NCBI RefSeq assembly: GCF_006517235.1
Contig: NZ_CP041188.1
Location: 3,596,001-3,660,000, forward strand
Source of the DNA: Pseudarthrobacter sp. NIBRBAC000502772
GTDB taxonomy: Bacteria; Actinomycetota; Actinomycetes; Actinomycetales; Micrococcaceae
DNA length: 64,000 bases
Direction of reading: 5' to 3'
The notes under the pieces were generated by a model. That model was not told the origin of the DNA. It searched no databases and saw only the letters and a program-made list of their open reading frames with translations. The position numbers and the translations under genes are program-made. Numbering within the stretch: the first letter of the stretch is position 1; each line of letters begins with the position of its first letter. Shown in pieces: positions 47,588 through 55,385 of the stretch.

Positions 47588-48250
47588 TCAGGGCGGGGTG
47601 ATCCTGGCGCAGCACTGGCCAGGCTCGCTGTTCGGCGCTATGCGTTCCTCCGGCTCCCCGCACGCCGCAGCCGCGCCCTGCAGAAATGCTCCATTCATGG
47701 CGCAGACCACTTCCGGGTGCCCGTCCGAGAGGCGATGGAACGGGCAGTTCACCAGCACAAAGCCGCCCGCGCCGTCAGGCCTGGGCTCGTAGCCCTCCCC
47801 CGCCATGAAGTCCGTCAGGCTTGCGGCGCCGGCGGCCAGCGCCTGGCCCTTGCCGTACGACGCGGCCAGCAGGGAGTTGCCCACGGCTACGCCGGTCGCT
47901 GTGGAGTGCTCGATCGCTGCGACCAGCAGCTCAGCCGCGAGGTCATAGTTGCGGTCCGGCACGGAAACACCGACTTCACTCGTTGATTGCCGGTACATCT
48001 TGGCCGGCCGCCCGGAGCCAGGACCTGACTTCCCGGCAGCCTTGTGGAATTCCACCGCCAGGAGTCCATCCTGGACCAGCCTGTCAAGGTGGAAGGACGC
48101 CGTGCTTCTTGGCAGGCCGAGGGCCAGCGCAGCCTCATCGCGCCCGACTGCGGCCTCGGAAGCGGCAACCAGTTCAAAAAGCTGCCGGCGCTTGTCGTCG
48201 CCCAAGGAAGCCACGGCCGCCATGCGGCGGCCCCACGGAAGTCTGCGCAC
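47588..48250 (-). CDS. SufR-like winged-helix regulator (COG2345) with a C-terminal cysteine cluster
   Basis: This 220-residue protein has an N-terminal winged helix: RRQLFELVAASEAAVGRDEAALALGLPRSTASFHLDRLVQDGLLAVEFH. A linker RPAKMYRQS and a C-terminal sensor domain follow. That domain carries cysteines in NCPFHRLSDGHPEVVC, AAAACGEPEE and GQCCARI, with spacings C-x13-C-x13-C-x15-C, close to the Fe-S ligand pattern of SufR. It may therefore sense iron-sulfur status or oxidants. It is divergent from the DoxX-like gene across a 90-bp region with a matched operator. A second start, ATG at 48223, is possible. Confidence 0.82.
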   Translation of the reverse strand: MRRLPWGRRMAAVASLGDDKRRQLFELVAASEAAVGRDEAALALGLPRSTASFHLDRLVQDGLLAVEFHKAAGKSGPGSGRPAKMYRQSTSEVGVSVPDRNYDLAAELLVAAIEHSTATGVAVGNSLLAASYGKGQALAAGAASLTDFMAGEGYEPRPDGAGGFVLVNCPFHRLSDGHPEVVCAMNGAFLQGAAAACGEPEERIAPNSEPGQCCARITPP

Positions 48251-48278
48251 CCTGTACCCCTAACTCTAAAAACAACAT

Positions 48279-48292
48279 CCATTGCTTAATGG
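48279..48292. promoter_or_regulatory. Small palindrome CCATT-GCTT-AATGG in the regulator/doxX intergenic region
   Basis: The perfect 5-bp arms lie 29 bp from the regulator start, between a lone TCTAAAA copy (48265-48271) and the TCTAAA-N15-TTTAGA operator (48303-48329). It may be part of the regulatory region, but it is short enough to occur by chance. Confidence 0.3.
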
Positions 48293-48302
48293 TGCTAATC
48301 TT

Positions 48303-48329
48303 TCTAAAATAATCATACCTACTTTTAGA
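48303..48329. promoter_or_regulatory. Inverted-repeat operator TCTAAA-N15-TTTAGA upstream of the DoxX-like gene
   Basis: TCTAAA at 48303-48308 and TTTAGA at 48324-48329 are 15 bp apart, as in the copy at 44995-45021. It abuts the ribosome site of the DoxX-like gene (GGAG at 48331-48334) and lies 53 bp from the regulator start, so a bound protein would block translation-proximal transcription of the DoxX gene and possibly of the regulator itself. Confidence 0.55.
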
Positions 48330-48340
48330 AGGAGTCCACC

Positions 48341-48769
48341 ATGACAACCAACGCGAAAATCACCGCAGGCAGTCGGCTACAGGCTATGGCACCGGACAGG
48401 CAGGCCTTCTTACTGCTGCGCACCGTATTCACCGTCGCACCGATTCTCTTCGGGCTGGACAAGTTCACCAACATCCTGACCGACTGGACCATCTATCTCG
48501 CGCCGGTTGCCACCTCCGTGGTGCCGGTGTCGGCGCAGACCTTTATGTACATCGTCGGCGTCGTGGAGATCGCCGCCGGCATTGCAGTGGCCGTCCGGCC
48601 CCGGTTCGGTTCCCTGCTGGTCGCCGTCTGGCTGCTGGGCATCATCATCAACCTGCTGGTCCTGGGCAGCTTCTACGACGTTGCCTTACGGGACTTCGGC
48701 CTGCTCGTGGGCGCGCTGGCCCTGAACCGACTTTCCCCCGCCGGGTCCTGGCGCAGGCACGGTAAGTAA
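48341..48769 (+). CDS. DoxX-like small membrane protein
   Basis: This 142-residue protein has four membrane helices (LLLRTVFTVAPILFGLDKF, TFMYIVGVVEIAAGIAVAV, LLVAVWLLGIIINLLVLGSF, FGLLVGALALNRL) and the DoxX-type FGLDKFTN after helix one. DoxX proteins are linked to respiratory or oxidative-stress membrane complexes. In mycobacteria DoxX works with SodA and SseA, but neither is visible here. It starts at an ATG after GGAG. A SufR-like regulator lies divergent to it and a shared operator sits just upstream, suggesting redox or Fe-S control. It ends 9 bp before the convergent lipoprotein gene. Confidence 0.85.
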   Translation: MTTNAKITAGSRLQAMAPDRQAFLLLRTVFTVAPILFGLDKFTNILTDWTIYLAPVATSVVPVSAQTFMYIVGVVEIAAGIAVAVRPRFGSLLVAVWLLGIIINLLVLGSFYDVALRDFGLLVGALALNRLSPAGSWRRHGK

Positions 48770-48778
48770 CCGACACAG

Positions 48779-49450
48779 CTAGTTCGACGGCGGAACCATA
48801 CGGAGGCGTTCTGCGACGTCGGCCCGGGCGGCTGCCAGTGTGGCATCGTCCGGGCAGGCCACCGAAATGTAGACCGACGATGCCGCGGCGCCGAACACCC
48901 GGGCCATAACAGCGGTGGCCCTGACGCCCGCTTGGCCGGGTTTCTCCAGCGCCAGCACCTCAGCCGACGGCCCCGGCTTGCCAACCTCACCGCCCCACCG
49001 CAGCGTCGCTGTCTTCAGATAGCCGGGCAGGATGGTCGGATCCAGGTACGTGAAGAGGCCAGCAGTCGACTCCTTGTCGTCCTGAAGCGCCAGCGGGGCC
49101 TGGTTTGTGCGGACCTTGGCCGCCACCAGACAGCCGTCGGACTTCACGAATTGACTCTCGCCGGCCACGTTCTCCTTGACCTGCTGCCAGCCGGGTGCAT
49201 CCTGGAGTCCGTCCGAGATCCCCACGGGGACCCCGGCGGCCAGGGAACCGCCAGCGGAGAACGGCATGTCCTTTGCGGCAACCGCTTCTGCGTCATGGCC
49301 CGGGGTGATGGTAGGGGTGGCCAGGGCGGTGACGGTTGGCTCCACTTTCGGGGCGGCCGGATCGGGAACGTCAACACTGCAGCCTCCCAGTGCTGTCACG
49401 CCGAGCAGCGCCCCCGCCACGAGTACAGCCGCCTGCGCCTTCACGTCCAC
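48779..49450 (-). CDS. Lipoprotein of unknown function
   Basis: This 223-residue protein has a signal peptide with lipobox ALGGC (AVLVAGALLGVTALGGC, Cys about residue 24). A Pro/Thr-rich linker (PDPAAPKVEPTVTALATPTIT) leads to a single folded domain with two further cysteines (KSDGCLVAAKV and VACPDD) that could form a disulfide outside the membrane. I do not recognise a family; it looks like a small surface lipoprotein of actinobacteria. The start may be the GTG at 49450 or 6 bp later at 49444. It converges on the DoxX-like gene with only 9 bp between the stops. Confidence 0.8.
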   Translation of the reverse strand: MDVKAQAAVLVAGALLGVTALGGCSVDVPDPAAPKVEPTVTALATPTITPGHDAEAVAAKDMPFSAGGSLAAGVPVGISDGLQDAPGWQQVKENVAGESQFVKSDGCLVAAKVRTNQAPLALQDDKESTAGLFTYLDPTILPGYLKTATLRWGGEVGKPGPSAEVLALEKPGQAGVRATAVMARVFGAAASSVYISVACPDDATLAAARADVAERLRMVPPSN

Positions 49451-49617
49451 CCCAATATGTTCGCCCGGACGGCCCGCCTGCCGTCATCCTTAAAGAGTCT
49501 AGACGCCGGGCCGCGGGAACCACTGGGGCGTGCGCAGACGTTGTGTGGGCAGGCCGTAAACTGGGGCCCACCGGGCTGCATGCCGTGGACTGGCCAGCGA
49601 AGAAAAAGGATGAGTGC

Positions 49618-50580
49618 TTGACCGAGAGCAGCAACTCCTACTACGAGGTGCTCCGCGTCGCCGTGACGGCCACCGACAAGGAGATCAAGGTGGCCTACCG
49701 CCGGGCCGCGAGAAAGGCCCATCCTGACCATGGCGGGGACGCCGCCGCTTTCCGGCAGGTGACGGCAGCATACGAAACCCTGATAGACCCGACGCGCCGG
49801 AAGGCCTACGACCGCTCATATGCGGCAGGAACGTCCCGCAACACCGACGATTCCGCCGCGGGGCCGCACTTTGATGCGCCGGCGGCGGGCAGCCATGCCT
49901 CTGCCACCGTGCACCGGACCACCACGCCCCGGAACACCGCGGGTGACCCGCCCCTGTACGTCCCGCCCTACGATGCTGCGGCCTTCGAGGCGTCCGGCAT
50001 GGTGCCGCTCATCCCGTTCGCCCAGGCCAGCCAGCAGGTCCACGGGATGCCGCGCAAACGGGGTATTTTTGGCGCCGAAGCCCGAATCCAGCGCGAACTG
50101 CGCACGGTGCAGCTCATCACCCGCCAGGTTCTGCCCGCCATTCCTGCGGCCCGGCTGGTCAACGGCCTGCAGTCCCCGGCCGATAACAGCCACATCGACC
50201 ACGCACTCCTGTCCGGCTACCGGCTGGCGCTGATCGGTTCCATGCTGCTGCCAAAGGGCGCCTACGCCTGGGACGGGCAAACCCTGAGGCACGGCGGACG
50301 TTCCATCGCGCCGCCGCAACTGGCCCACGTTGTCCGGGCCATGCAGGATATCTTCCCGGAACTGAACGTCACCGGCTGGACAGTCATCCACAGCGCCGAC
50401 GGCAACCTCCACGAACCCGTCATCGACCGCCACCGGCGAACAGCCGGCACCTCCGAAACCATCCAGGTGGTGAACGCGGCGGGCCTGGTCCGCGGCCTCA
50501 AGCACTTCCTCTCCTCCGGCCCCACACCCAACACCGTTAATGTGTCCGTGCTGGCCAGGCTGCTTCGCGGCATGCACTGA
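49618..50580 (+). CDS. DnaJ-domain protein
   Basis: This protein of about 320 residues has an N-terminal J domain (about 5-66, SYYEVLRVAVTATDKEIKVAYRRAARKAHPDHGGDAAAFRQVTAAYETL) with the HPD tripeptide. It has no Gly/Phe or zinc-finger regions, so it is not a canonical DnaJ. The middle is Ala/Pro/His-rich and the C-terminal half (SQQVHGMPRKRGIFGAEARIQRELRTVQLI onward) is a conserved folded domain with no known name. I chose the TTG at 49618, with AAGGATGAG upstream; the longer open frame upstream is not J-domain sequence and overlaps the divergent lipoprotein gene region. A 15-bp repeat overlaps its stop. Confidence 0.83.
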   Translation: MTESSNSYYEVLRVAVTATDKEIKVAYRRAARKAHPDHGGDAAAFRQVTAAYETLIDPTRRKAYDRSYAAGTSRNTDDSAAGPHFDAPAAGSHASATVHRTTTPRNTAGDPPLYVPPYDAAAFEASGMVPLIPFAQASQQVHGMPRKRGIFGAEARIQRELRTVQLITRQVLPAIPAARLVNGLQSPADNSHIDHALLSGYRLALIGSMLLPKGAYAWDGQTLRHGGRSIAPPQLAHVVRAMQDIFPELNVTGWTVIHSADGNLHEPVIDRHRRTAGTSETIQVVNAAGLVRGLKHFLSSGPTPNTVNVSVLARLLRGMH

Positions 50581-50617
50581 ACCGTTGCATGCACCGGGTT
50601 CGTGCACTGAACCGTTG
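50573..50617 (+). repeat. 15-bp direct repeat spanning the dnaJ-like stop and the trmL leader
   Basis: TGCACTGAACCGTTG occurs at 50573-50587 and again at 50603-50617. The first copy contains the TGA stop of the DnaJ-domain gene. The 30-bp spacing points to a recent local duplication in the 65-bp gap before trmL. Confidence 0.8.
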
Positions 50618-50645
50618 ACCCGGATTGGTTGACTAGGATTGGACC

Positions 50646-51113
50646 GTGTTCCGAATCCTCTTCCATGCCCCCGAAATCCCCGGCAACACCGGCAATGCGA
50701 TCAGGCTGGCAGCCATAACCGGCGCCCAACTGCACCTGGTGGAACCCCTCGGCTTTGATTTCTCCGATGCCAAGCTCCGGCGCGCCGGCCTGGACTACCA
50801 CGACCTCGCCGTCGTCACCGTCCACAAAAGCATCGAGGACGCCTGGCGCGAGCTGCAGCCGGAGCGTGTGTACGCCTTCACCTCGGACGGGACCGCCAGC
50901 TATGCGGACATCGCCTACCGCCCCGGGGACGTCCTGATGTTCGGCCAGGAATCAGTGGGCCTGCCTGAACACCTCAAGAGCGATCCGCATGTCACGGCCA
51001 CCGTGCGGCTTCCCATGCTGCCGTCCCTCCGTTCGCTGAACCTGGCCAACGCGGCGTCCATTGCTGTCTACGAGGCCTGGCGCCAGCAGGGATTTTCCGG
51101 CGCCCAGATTTGA
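50646..51113 (+). CDS. trmL: tRNA (cytidine/uridine-2'-O-)-methyltransferase TrmL
   Basis: The 155-residue protein is a minimal SPOUT methyltransferase that modifies ribose 34 of tRNA-Leu. It shows the three SPOUT motifs: PEIPGNTGNAIRLAA near the N-terminus, MFGQESVGLPEHL in the middle, and LPMLPSLRSLNLANAASIAVYEAWRQ at the C-terminus, which forms the knot that holds S-adenosylmethionine. The length matches the family. The start is a GTG at 50646 immediately after AGGATTGGACC. Confidence 0.94.
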   Translation: MFRILFHAPEIPGNTGNAIRLAAITGAQLHLVEPLGFDFSDAKLRRAGLDYHDLAVVTVHKSIEDAWRELQPERVYAFTSDGTASYADIAYRPGDVLMFGQESVGLPEHLKSDPHVTATVRLPMLPSLRSLNLANAASIAVYEAWRQQGFSGAQI

Positions 51114-51315
51114 GCGCCCGTTCCGGACGCCCGCGGCCCATCCGGACGGCTGCCGGCACCGAATCACTCCTGACAGCAATTCCAGGGCGAGGAAGGAGCG
51201 GCAGGTGACACGGCTAGCGACGAGGCGGGCGGCCCCGTCGGCTCTCCCCTTTCCTCGGGACAGCACCGGCCGCGATGCCCAGGTTTCACCGCCGGGCGAC
51301 TTATGCTGGGTAGTG

Positions 51316-51924
51316 ATGGAAACTCCCAACGCGCCAAATTCCGAGGCCCGGGCCGCAGTCACTGACTCACCGGCGGATCTCAGCAAGCGCTTGGCCGGGC
51401 TGCTCGCCCGCATAGCCGGCGGCGACCAGGCCGCGTTTGCCGAGTTCTACCAATTGACATCGCGCAGGGTGTTCGGCATGGCGCGGCGGGTGCTCATCGA
51501 TCCCGAACTCAGCGAAGACGCCACGCAGGAGGTTTTCCTCCAGGTCTGGCAGAACGCCGCGAAGTTCAACCCGGAAGCAGGCAGTCCGCTCTCGTGGCTG
51601 ATGACCATTTCGCACCGCCGGGCCGTGGACAAGGTCCGTTCCTCGCAGTCGGCCACCGACCGAGAGGCCAAATACGGCGCCAGCAGCCAGGACGTGGACC
51701 ACGACTCCGTCTCCGCCGAGGTGGACAGCAGGCTCGAGGCCGAGGCGGTGGTCCGGTGCCTGGAAACACTGACCGAAACACAACAGGAATCGGTACGGCT
51801 GGCCTACTACGGCGGCCTCACTTACCGCGAAGTCGCGGAAAAGCTAAACGCAGCAGTACCCACCATCAAGTCCCGCATCCGCGACGGACTGATCCGCTTG
51901 AAGACTTGTCTGGGGGTGAGTTGA
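51316..51924 (+). CDS. sigK: ECF sigma factor SigK-like
   Basis: This 202-residue sigma factor has region 2 (AAFAEFYQLTSRRVFGMARRVLIDPELSEDATQEVFLQVWQNAAKF) and region 4 (LTETQQESVRLAYYGGLTYREVAEKLNAAVPTIKSRIRDGLIRLKTCL). The anti-sigma gene follows immediately, as in sigK-rskA. I set the start at the ATG at 51316, though GTG at 51313 is in frame. TATGCT at 51303-51308 lies close enough to suggest a leaderless transcript. Target promoters cannot be told from the window. The gene lies 202 bp downstream of trmL; I see no feature in that gap besides GC-rich sequence. Confidence 0.92.
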   Translation: METPNAPNSEARAAVTDSPADLSKRLAGLLARIAGGDQAAFAEFYQLTSRRVFGMARRVLIDPELSEDATQEVFLQVWQNAAKFNPEAGSPLSWLMTISHRRAVDKVRSSQSATDREAKYGASSQDVDHDSVSAEVDSRLEAEAVVRCLETLTETQQESVRLAYYGGLTYREVAEKLNAAVPTIKSRIRDGLIRLKTCLGVS

Positions 51925-51925
51925 G

Positions 51926-52786
51926 ATGACAGAAATGAATAGTCAGGGAGGCACCCGCCGTCCCGGCTCGTTCGGAACTGAGATCGCCGCCGACCTGGAA
52001 TCCGGGCGGGCCGTGGATCTCGCCGAGCTCTATGCCCTGGACGCGATCAGCGATGCTGAACGCGCCGCCATTGACCGCTACATCTCCGCCGCGCCCGACG
52101 CCGAGCGCAGCGCTTTCCTTGAGCGTGTCCGCCAGGCCAGGGAGACCCTCGCGGCGTCCTTTACGGCTGAGGCGGAACCTCCCGCGGATCTTTTCGCACG
52201 AATCGTGTCCCAGTTGCCGTCCCTCGCGCAGCTGCCTGCCGATGGGCCCACCGAAGTCACTGCTGCGCCTGCCGCACAGTCGCCGGCAGAGGCGCTGGAT
52301 GAACTCGCCGCGGCCAGGGTCCGCCGGGACGAACGACGCCGGCCTGCCGGCGCCCGCCGCTGGCTCACCGCAGTCGCAGCTGCCGCCGTGATCGCCCTCG
52401 GTGGCGTGGGCGTGGGCGCCTACATCACGGACCAGAACGATCCCCTGAACCAGGTGGTCCGGGCCGCCGACGTCCGCGAAGCCTCCGTACCTGTCTCCGC
52501 CGGCGGCACCGCCACAGTGCTGATTTCGTCGTCGAAGGATGCCGTGGTGGTCAAGATGAACGGTGTACCCGCACCGCCGGCCGGCAAGGTCTACCAGATG
52601 TGGCTGATCCCGAAGGACGGCTCGGCACCGGTTTCCCAGGGCCTGATGGACGAAGCAGCCCTGTCAAAGCCTGCCGTGGTGAAGGGCATTGCGTCCGCCG
52701 CAGCGCTCGGCATCACCGTGGAGCCCGTGGGCGGTTCGGCTACCCCGACGTTCCCCACGGTGGCTGCCGCACCGCTGGGCGCCTGA
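51926..52786 (+). CDS. rskA: Anti-sigma-K factor RskA-like
   Basis: This 286-residue protein has an N-terminal cytoplasmic sigma-binding region (AVDLAELYALDAISDAERAAIDRYISAAPDAERSAFLERVRQARETLAASF), one membrane helix (RWLTAVAAAAVIALGGVGVGAYI, about 150-172), and an extracytoplasmic RskA domain (ADVREASVPVSAGGTATVLISSSKDAVVVKMNGVPAPPAGKVYQMWLIPKDGSAPVSQG). It holds SigK at the membrane until regulated proteolysis releases it. It starts 1 bp after the sigK stop, so the two are made together. No zinc-binding anti-sigma motif is seen, consistent with the RskA class. Confidence 0.93.
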   Translation: MTEMNSQGGTRRPGSFGTEIAADLESGRAVDLAELYALDAISDAERAAIDRYISAAPDAERSAFLERVRQARETLAASFTAEAEPPADLFARIVSQLPSLAQLPADGPTEVTAAPAAQSPAEALDELAAARVRRDERRRPAGARRWLTAVAAAAVIALGGVGVGAYITDQNDPLNQVVRAADVREASVPVSAGGTATVLISSSKDAVVVKMNGVPAPPAGKVYQMWLIPKDGSAPVSQGLMDEAALSKPAVVKGIASAAALGITVEPVGGSATPTFPTVAAAPLGA

Positions 52787-52791
52787 GCCCG

Positions 52792-52821
52792 GGGGCGGCT
52801 GCGCCAGAGGCCAGCCGCCCC
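52792..52821. terminator. Terminator between rskA and the PIG-L gene
   Basis: The perfect arms GGGGCGGCTG (52792-52801) and CAGCCGCCCC (52812-52821) enclose an interior in which GCC and GGC can also pair. It lies between the convergent rskA and PIG-L genes. Confidence 0.8.
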
Positions 52822-52834
52822 ATCACCGGACGTC

Positions 52835-53614
52835 CTAGAAGCCGGCGATCGTCCCCGGGCCGTTGACGGCGACCACGTGGAAGGCTTCGGCGCTGCGGCC
52901 CTCAGCAAAGCCCGCACGTCGTGCGTTCATGTGCAGGCCGTTCCGCACCGCCGCTTCCATGGCCGCGACGTCGGGATGCTGGCTCACGTGCACGTGGATC
53001 GCGTCGAGCTTGGCGTCCACGTGGTCGGTGACATCCTCAAAGTGGTTCTCCCGCTCTTCGGGCCCGGCATAGAGCCACAGCCACGGCAGCTTGTACGCCG
53101 CGAGGCCTGCCTCGGCCAGCTCCGGATAGGCGAACGGGTTTTCGACCGCAGGGTATACAGCCCGGGTCACGGCCTCCCCCACGGCAAGGTGGTCCGGGTG
53201 GCTCTTCTGGAGGCGGTTCCAGTTCCGTTCCGGATGCATGGCGAGCACGACGTCGGGACGGACTTCCCGGATCAGCTTCACCACACCTTTCATCACCTTG
53301 TGCGTCGGTTCCAGGTAGCCGTCGCGCTGATGGAGGTAGTGGATGTCGGTCACGCCCACGAGTTCGGCTGCCCGGCGCTGCTCGGCCGCCCTGAGGGCGG
53401 TGATCTCGGCCCGCTGCGCCGGGTCGAAGCCGCCCGCGTCGCCGTCGGTCATGATGCAGTAGCTGACGTGGATTCCCGCGGCCGTCCAGGCGGCGATGGT
53501 GCCGGCCGCACCGAAGTCGATGTCGTCCGGATGGGCGGCGAAACAGAGTACCCGCCCAATCCGGTGTGTGTCCGGGTTGAACGGGCTCTGTGCTGAGGCA
53601 GCGGAGTGCGTCAA
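52835..53614 (-). CDS. PIG-L family N-acetylglucosaminyl deacetylase-like enzyme
   Basis: This 259-residue zinc hydrolase has the family start VLCFAAHPDDIDFGAAGTIAAW (AHPDD, zinc ligands and catalytic Asp) and the third His in KSHPDHLAVGEAV. It belongs to the group containing MshB and mycothiol conjugate amidase Mca. Actinobacteria make mycothiol, so a role there is possible, but the match is only to the superfamily. Start is a TTG 2 bp after the etfA stop, so it is translationally coupled to electron transfer flavoprotein genes. This association is unusual for a mycothiol gene. AAAAGG within the etfA end supplies the ribosome site. Confidence 0.83.
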   Translation of the reverse strand: MTHSAASAQSPFNPDTHRIGRVLCFAAHPDDIDFGAAGTIAAWTAAGIHVSYCIMTDGDAGGFDPAQRAEITALRAAEQRRAAELVGVTDIHYLHQRDGYLEPTHKVMKGVVKLIREVRPDVVLAMHPERNWNRLQKSHPDHLAVGEAVTRAVYPAVENPFAYPELAEAGLAAYKLPWLWLYAGPEERENHFEDVTDHVDAKLDAIHVHVSQHPDVAAMEAAVRNGLHMNARRAGFAEGRSAEAFHVVAVNGPGTIAGF

Positions 53615-53616
53615 GG

Positions 53617-54570
53617 TCAGCCTTTTCGCTTCTTGATTTCTTCGGTGGCCTGCGGAAGGACGTCGAAGAGGTCCCCGATGATGCCAAAATCGGCGATTTC
53701 GAAGATCGGCGACTCGGCGTCTTTGTTCACGGCCACGATGACCTTGGCTGTCTGCATCCCGGCTTTCTGCTGGATGGCACCGGAAATGCCGGCAGAGATG
53801 TAGAGCTGGGGCGACACGGTCTTGCCGGTCTGGCCCACCTGGGCGTCGTGGCTGATCCAGCCGGCGTCCGTGGCTGCACGGGAGGCTCCGACGGCAGCAC
53901 CGAGGGCGTCCGCAAGCTGCTCAACGGGGCCGAAGTCGCCGTCCACTCCGCGTCCGCCGGCCACCACGATGCGGGCGTCCGACAGATCCGGGCGGCCGCT
54001 GGCGGCCTTCTGTTCGCGGGCGGTGATACGGGCTGCCGTGGCCGTGCCGTCCGCCGGCACTTCGACGGTGGACGTCTCCGGGGCGGAAGCCACGGATGCC
54101 GGCTCCGGCGTGACGTTGTTGGCCTTCACCGTCAGCACGGATACCGCCGTGGTGGCCCTGGCAGAGGTGGTGTAAGAACCGGCGAGGACCGACTTGTGGG
54201 CTGTACCGTCGGCGTCGACCGCCACAACGTCGGTGATGACGCCGGCGTTGAGCCGGATGCCGAGCCGCGCCGCGATCTCTTTGCCTTCGGGCGAGTTGTC
54301 CAGGAGGACCGTGCCGGCACCGGCGGCACCCGCGGCGGCCGCGAGATAGGCTGCCTTCGCCGAGACAAGGTAGTCATCCAGGTCCTGGGCGGAGGGCCGG
54401 AAAACGGCGGTGACGCCGTATTCGGCGAGCGTGGCCGAAACATCCTGATGCAGATCGCCGTTCACGGCAACAGCGGTCTCTCCCAGGGAACGTCCCAGGG
54501 TGAGCAGTTCGAGGGTGCTCTTCTTCAGGGCGTCGCCGGGGTTGTCAATGAATACGAGTACGTTTGCCAT
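53617..54570 (-). CDS. etfA: Electron transfer flavoprotein alpha subunit
   Basis: This 317-residue subunit begins MANVLVFIDNPGDALKKSTLELLTLGRSL. Its C-terminal FAD domain has VVAGGRGVDGDFGPVEQLADALGAAVGASRAATDAGW, then VGQTGKTVSPQLYISAGISGAIQQKAGM and VAVNKDAESPIFEIADFGIIGDLFDVLPQ. ETF passes electrons from acyl-CoA dehydrogenases to the quinone pool. I set the start at the ATG at 54570, with GAGGG upstream. An upstream open frame is highly Arg/His-rich and overlaps etfB, so it is not real. It follows etfB after 14 bp. Confidence 0.95.
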   Translation of the reverse strand: MANVLVFIDNPGDALKKSTLELLTLGRSLGETAVAVNGDLHQDVSATLAEYGVTAVFRPSAQDLDDYLVSAKAAYLAAAAGAAGAGTVLLDNSPEGKEIAARLGIRLNAGVITDVVAVDADGTAHKSVLAGSYTTSARATTAVSVLTVKANNVTPEPASVASAPETSTVEVPADGTATAARITAREQKAASGRPDLSDARIVVAGGRGVDGDFGPVEQLADALGAAVGASRAATDAGWISHDAQVGQTGKTVSPQLYISAGISGAIQQKAGMQTAKVIVAVNKDAESPIFEIADFGIIGDLFDVLPQATEEIKKRKG

Positions 54571-54584
54571 GTCTGTGATCCCTC

Positions 54585-55385
54585 TTAGAGCAGCTTCTGG
54601 GCGGCCAGGAAGTCGACGAGCTTGATGCCGGCGTCGCCTTCGTCGGTGATGATGGTTCCGGCGGTGCGCGGCGGGCGTTCCTCGGCAGCGGTCACTGTGG
54701 TCCACGATCCGGTGTGGCCCACGTGCGCGGGATCGACTCCGATGTCGGCCAGCGACAGCGTGGTGATGCTCTTGCGCTTGGCCGCGATGATGCCCTTGAA
54801 GTTGGGGTAGCGCGGCTCGTTGATCTGGTCCGTCACGGAGACCACTGCAGGCAGCGAAGCTTCGACGGTCTCAGAGTAGGTGTCGGCGTCGCGGCGCGCG
54901 GTCAGCCGGCCGCCGTCGACCGTCAGCGAGGACGCGAAGGTGACCTGCGGCAGACCGAGGCGCTCGGCGAGCTGGGCCGGGACCAGGGACGTTTCGCCGT
55001 CGGTGGACGCCATGCCCGTGAGGACAAGGTCCACCGGAGCGCCGGTGCCAAGATGGCGGATGGCGGCCGCGAGGGCGAGCGAAGTGGCGGCGGCGTCTGA
55101 GCCGGCCAGGGCACTGTCCGTGAGGTGCACACCTTCGGTGGCGCCCATCTGGAGTGACTTCTTCACCGCGTTCACGGCACCGGACGCGCCCATGCTCAGC
55201 GCAATGACCTGGTTGCCGGCCTTGGCGCCACCGCGGGCCTCAGCCAGCTGCAAAGCCGCCTCCAGTGCGTATTCGTCCAGCTCGGAAAGGATGCTTTCGT
55301 TACGGTCCGTGGTGTAGCCCTCGCCGGTGAGGTGTCGGTCGAACTGTGCGTCCGGTACATGCTTGACCAGGACGATGATTTTCAA
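54585..55385 (-). CDS. etfB: Electron transfer flavoprotein beta subunit
   Basis: This protein of about 266 residues has the beta-subunit start KIIVLVKHVPDAQF and the NTP-binding phrases LDEYALEAALQLAEARGG, VDLVLTGMASTDGETSLVPAQLAERLGLP and NEPRYPNFKGIIAAKRKSI, the ETF-beta signature. I chose the TTG at 55385, preceded by GGAAGAG; the GTG at 55397 would add four residues (MEET). It opens the operon etfB-etfA-PIG-L. The 253 bp upstream carry no other gene. Confidence 0.95.
   Translation of the reverse strand: MKIIVLVKHVPDAQFDRHLTGEGYTTDRNESILSELDEYALEAALQLAEARGGAKAGNQVIALSMGASGAVNAVKKSLQMGATEGVHLTDSALAGSDAAATSLALAAAIRHLGTGAPVDLVLTGMASTDGETSLVPAQLAERLGLPQVTFASSLTVDGGRLTARRDADTYSETVEASLPAVVSVTDQINEPRYPNFKGIIAAKRKSITTLSLADIGVDPAHVGHTGSWTTVTAAEERPPRTAGTIITDEGDAGIKLVDFLAAQKLL

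Noticed and set aside
46446..47792. 448-codon open frame opposite cysteine desulfurase and running past it
   Set aside because: It spans two real minus-strand genes; its composition (His, Arg and Gly-rich) is typical of antisense frames.
49336..49617. Longer start for the DnaJ-domain gene at 49336
   Set aside because: The extra 94 residues are Arg/Pro-rich and overlap the opposite lipoprotein gene; the J domain begins after 49618, where a ribosome site is present.
54571..54705. Longer etfA start at 54705
   Set aside because: It adds His/Arg-rich residues overlapping etfB; the family start MANVLVFID is at 54570 with a ribosome site.
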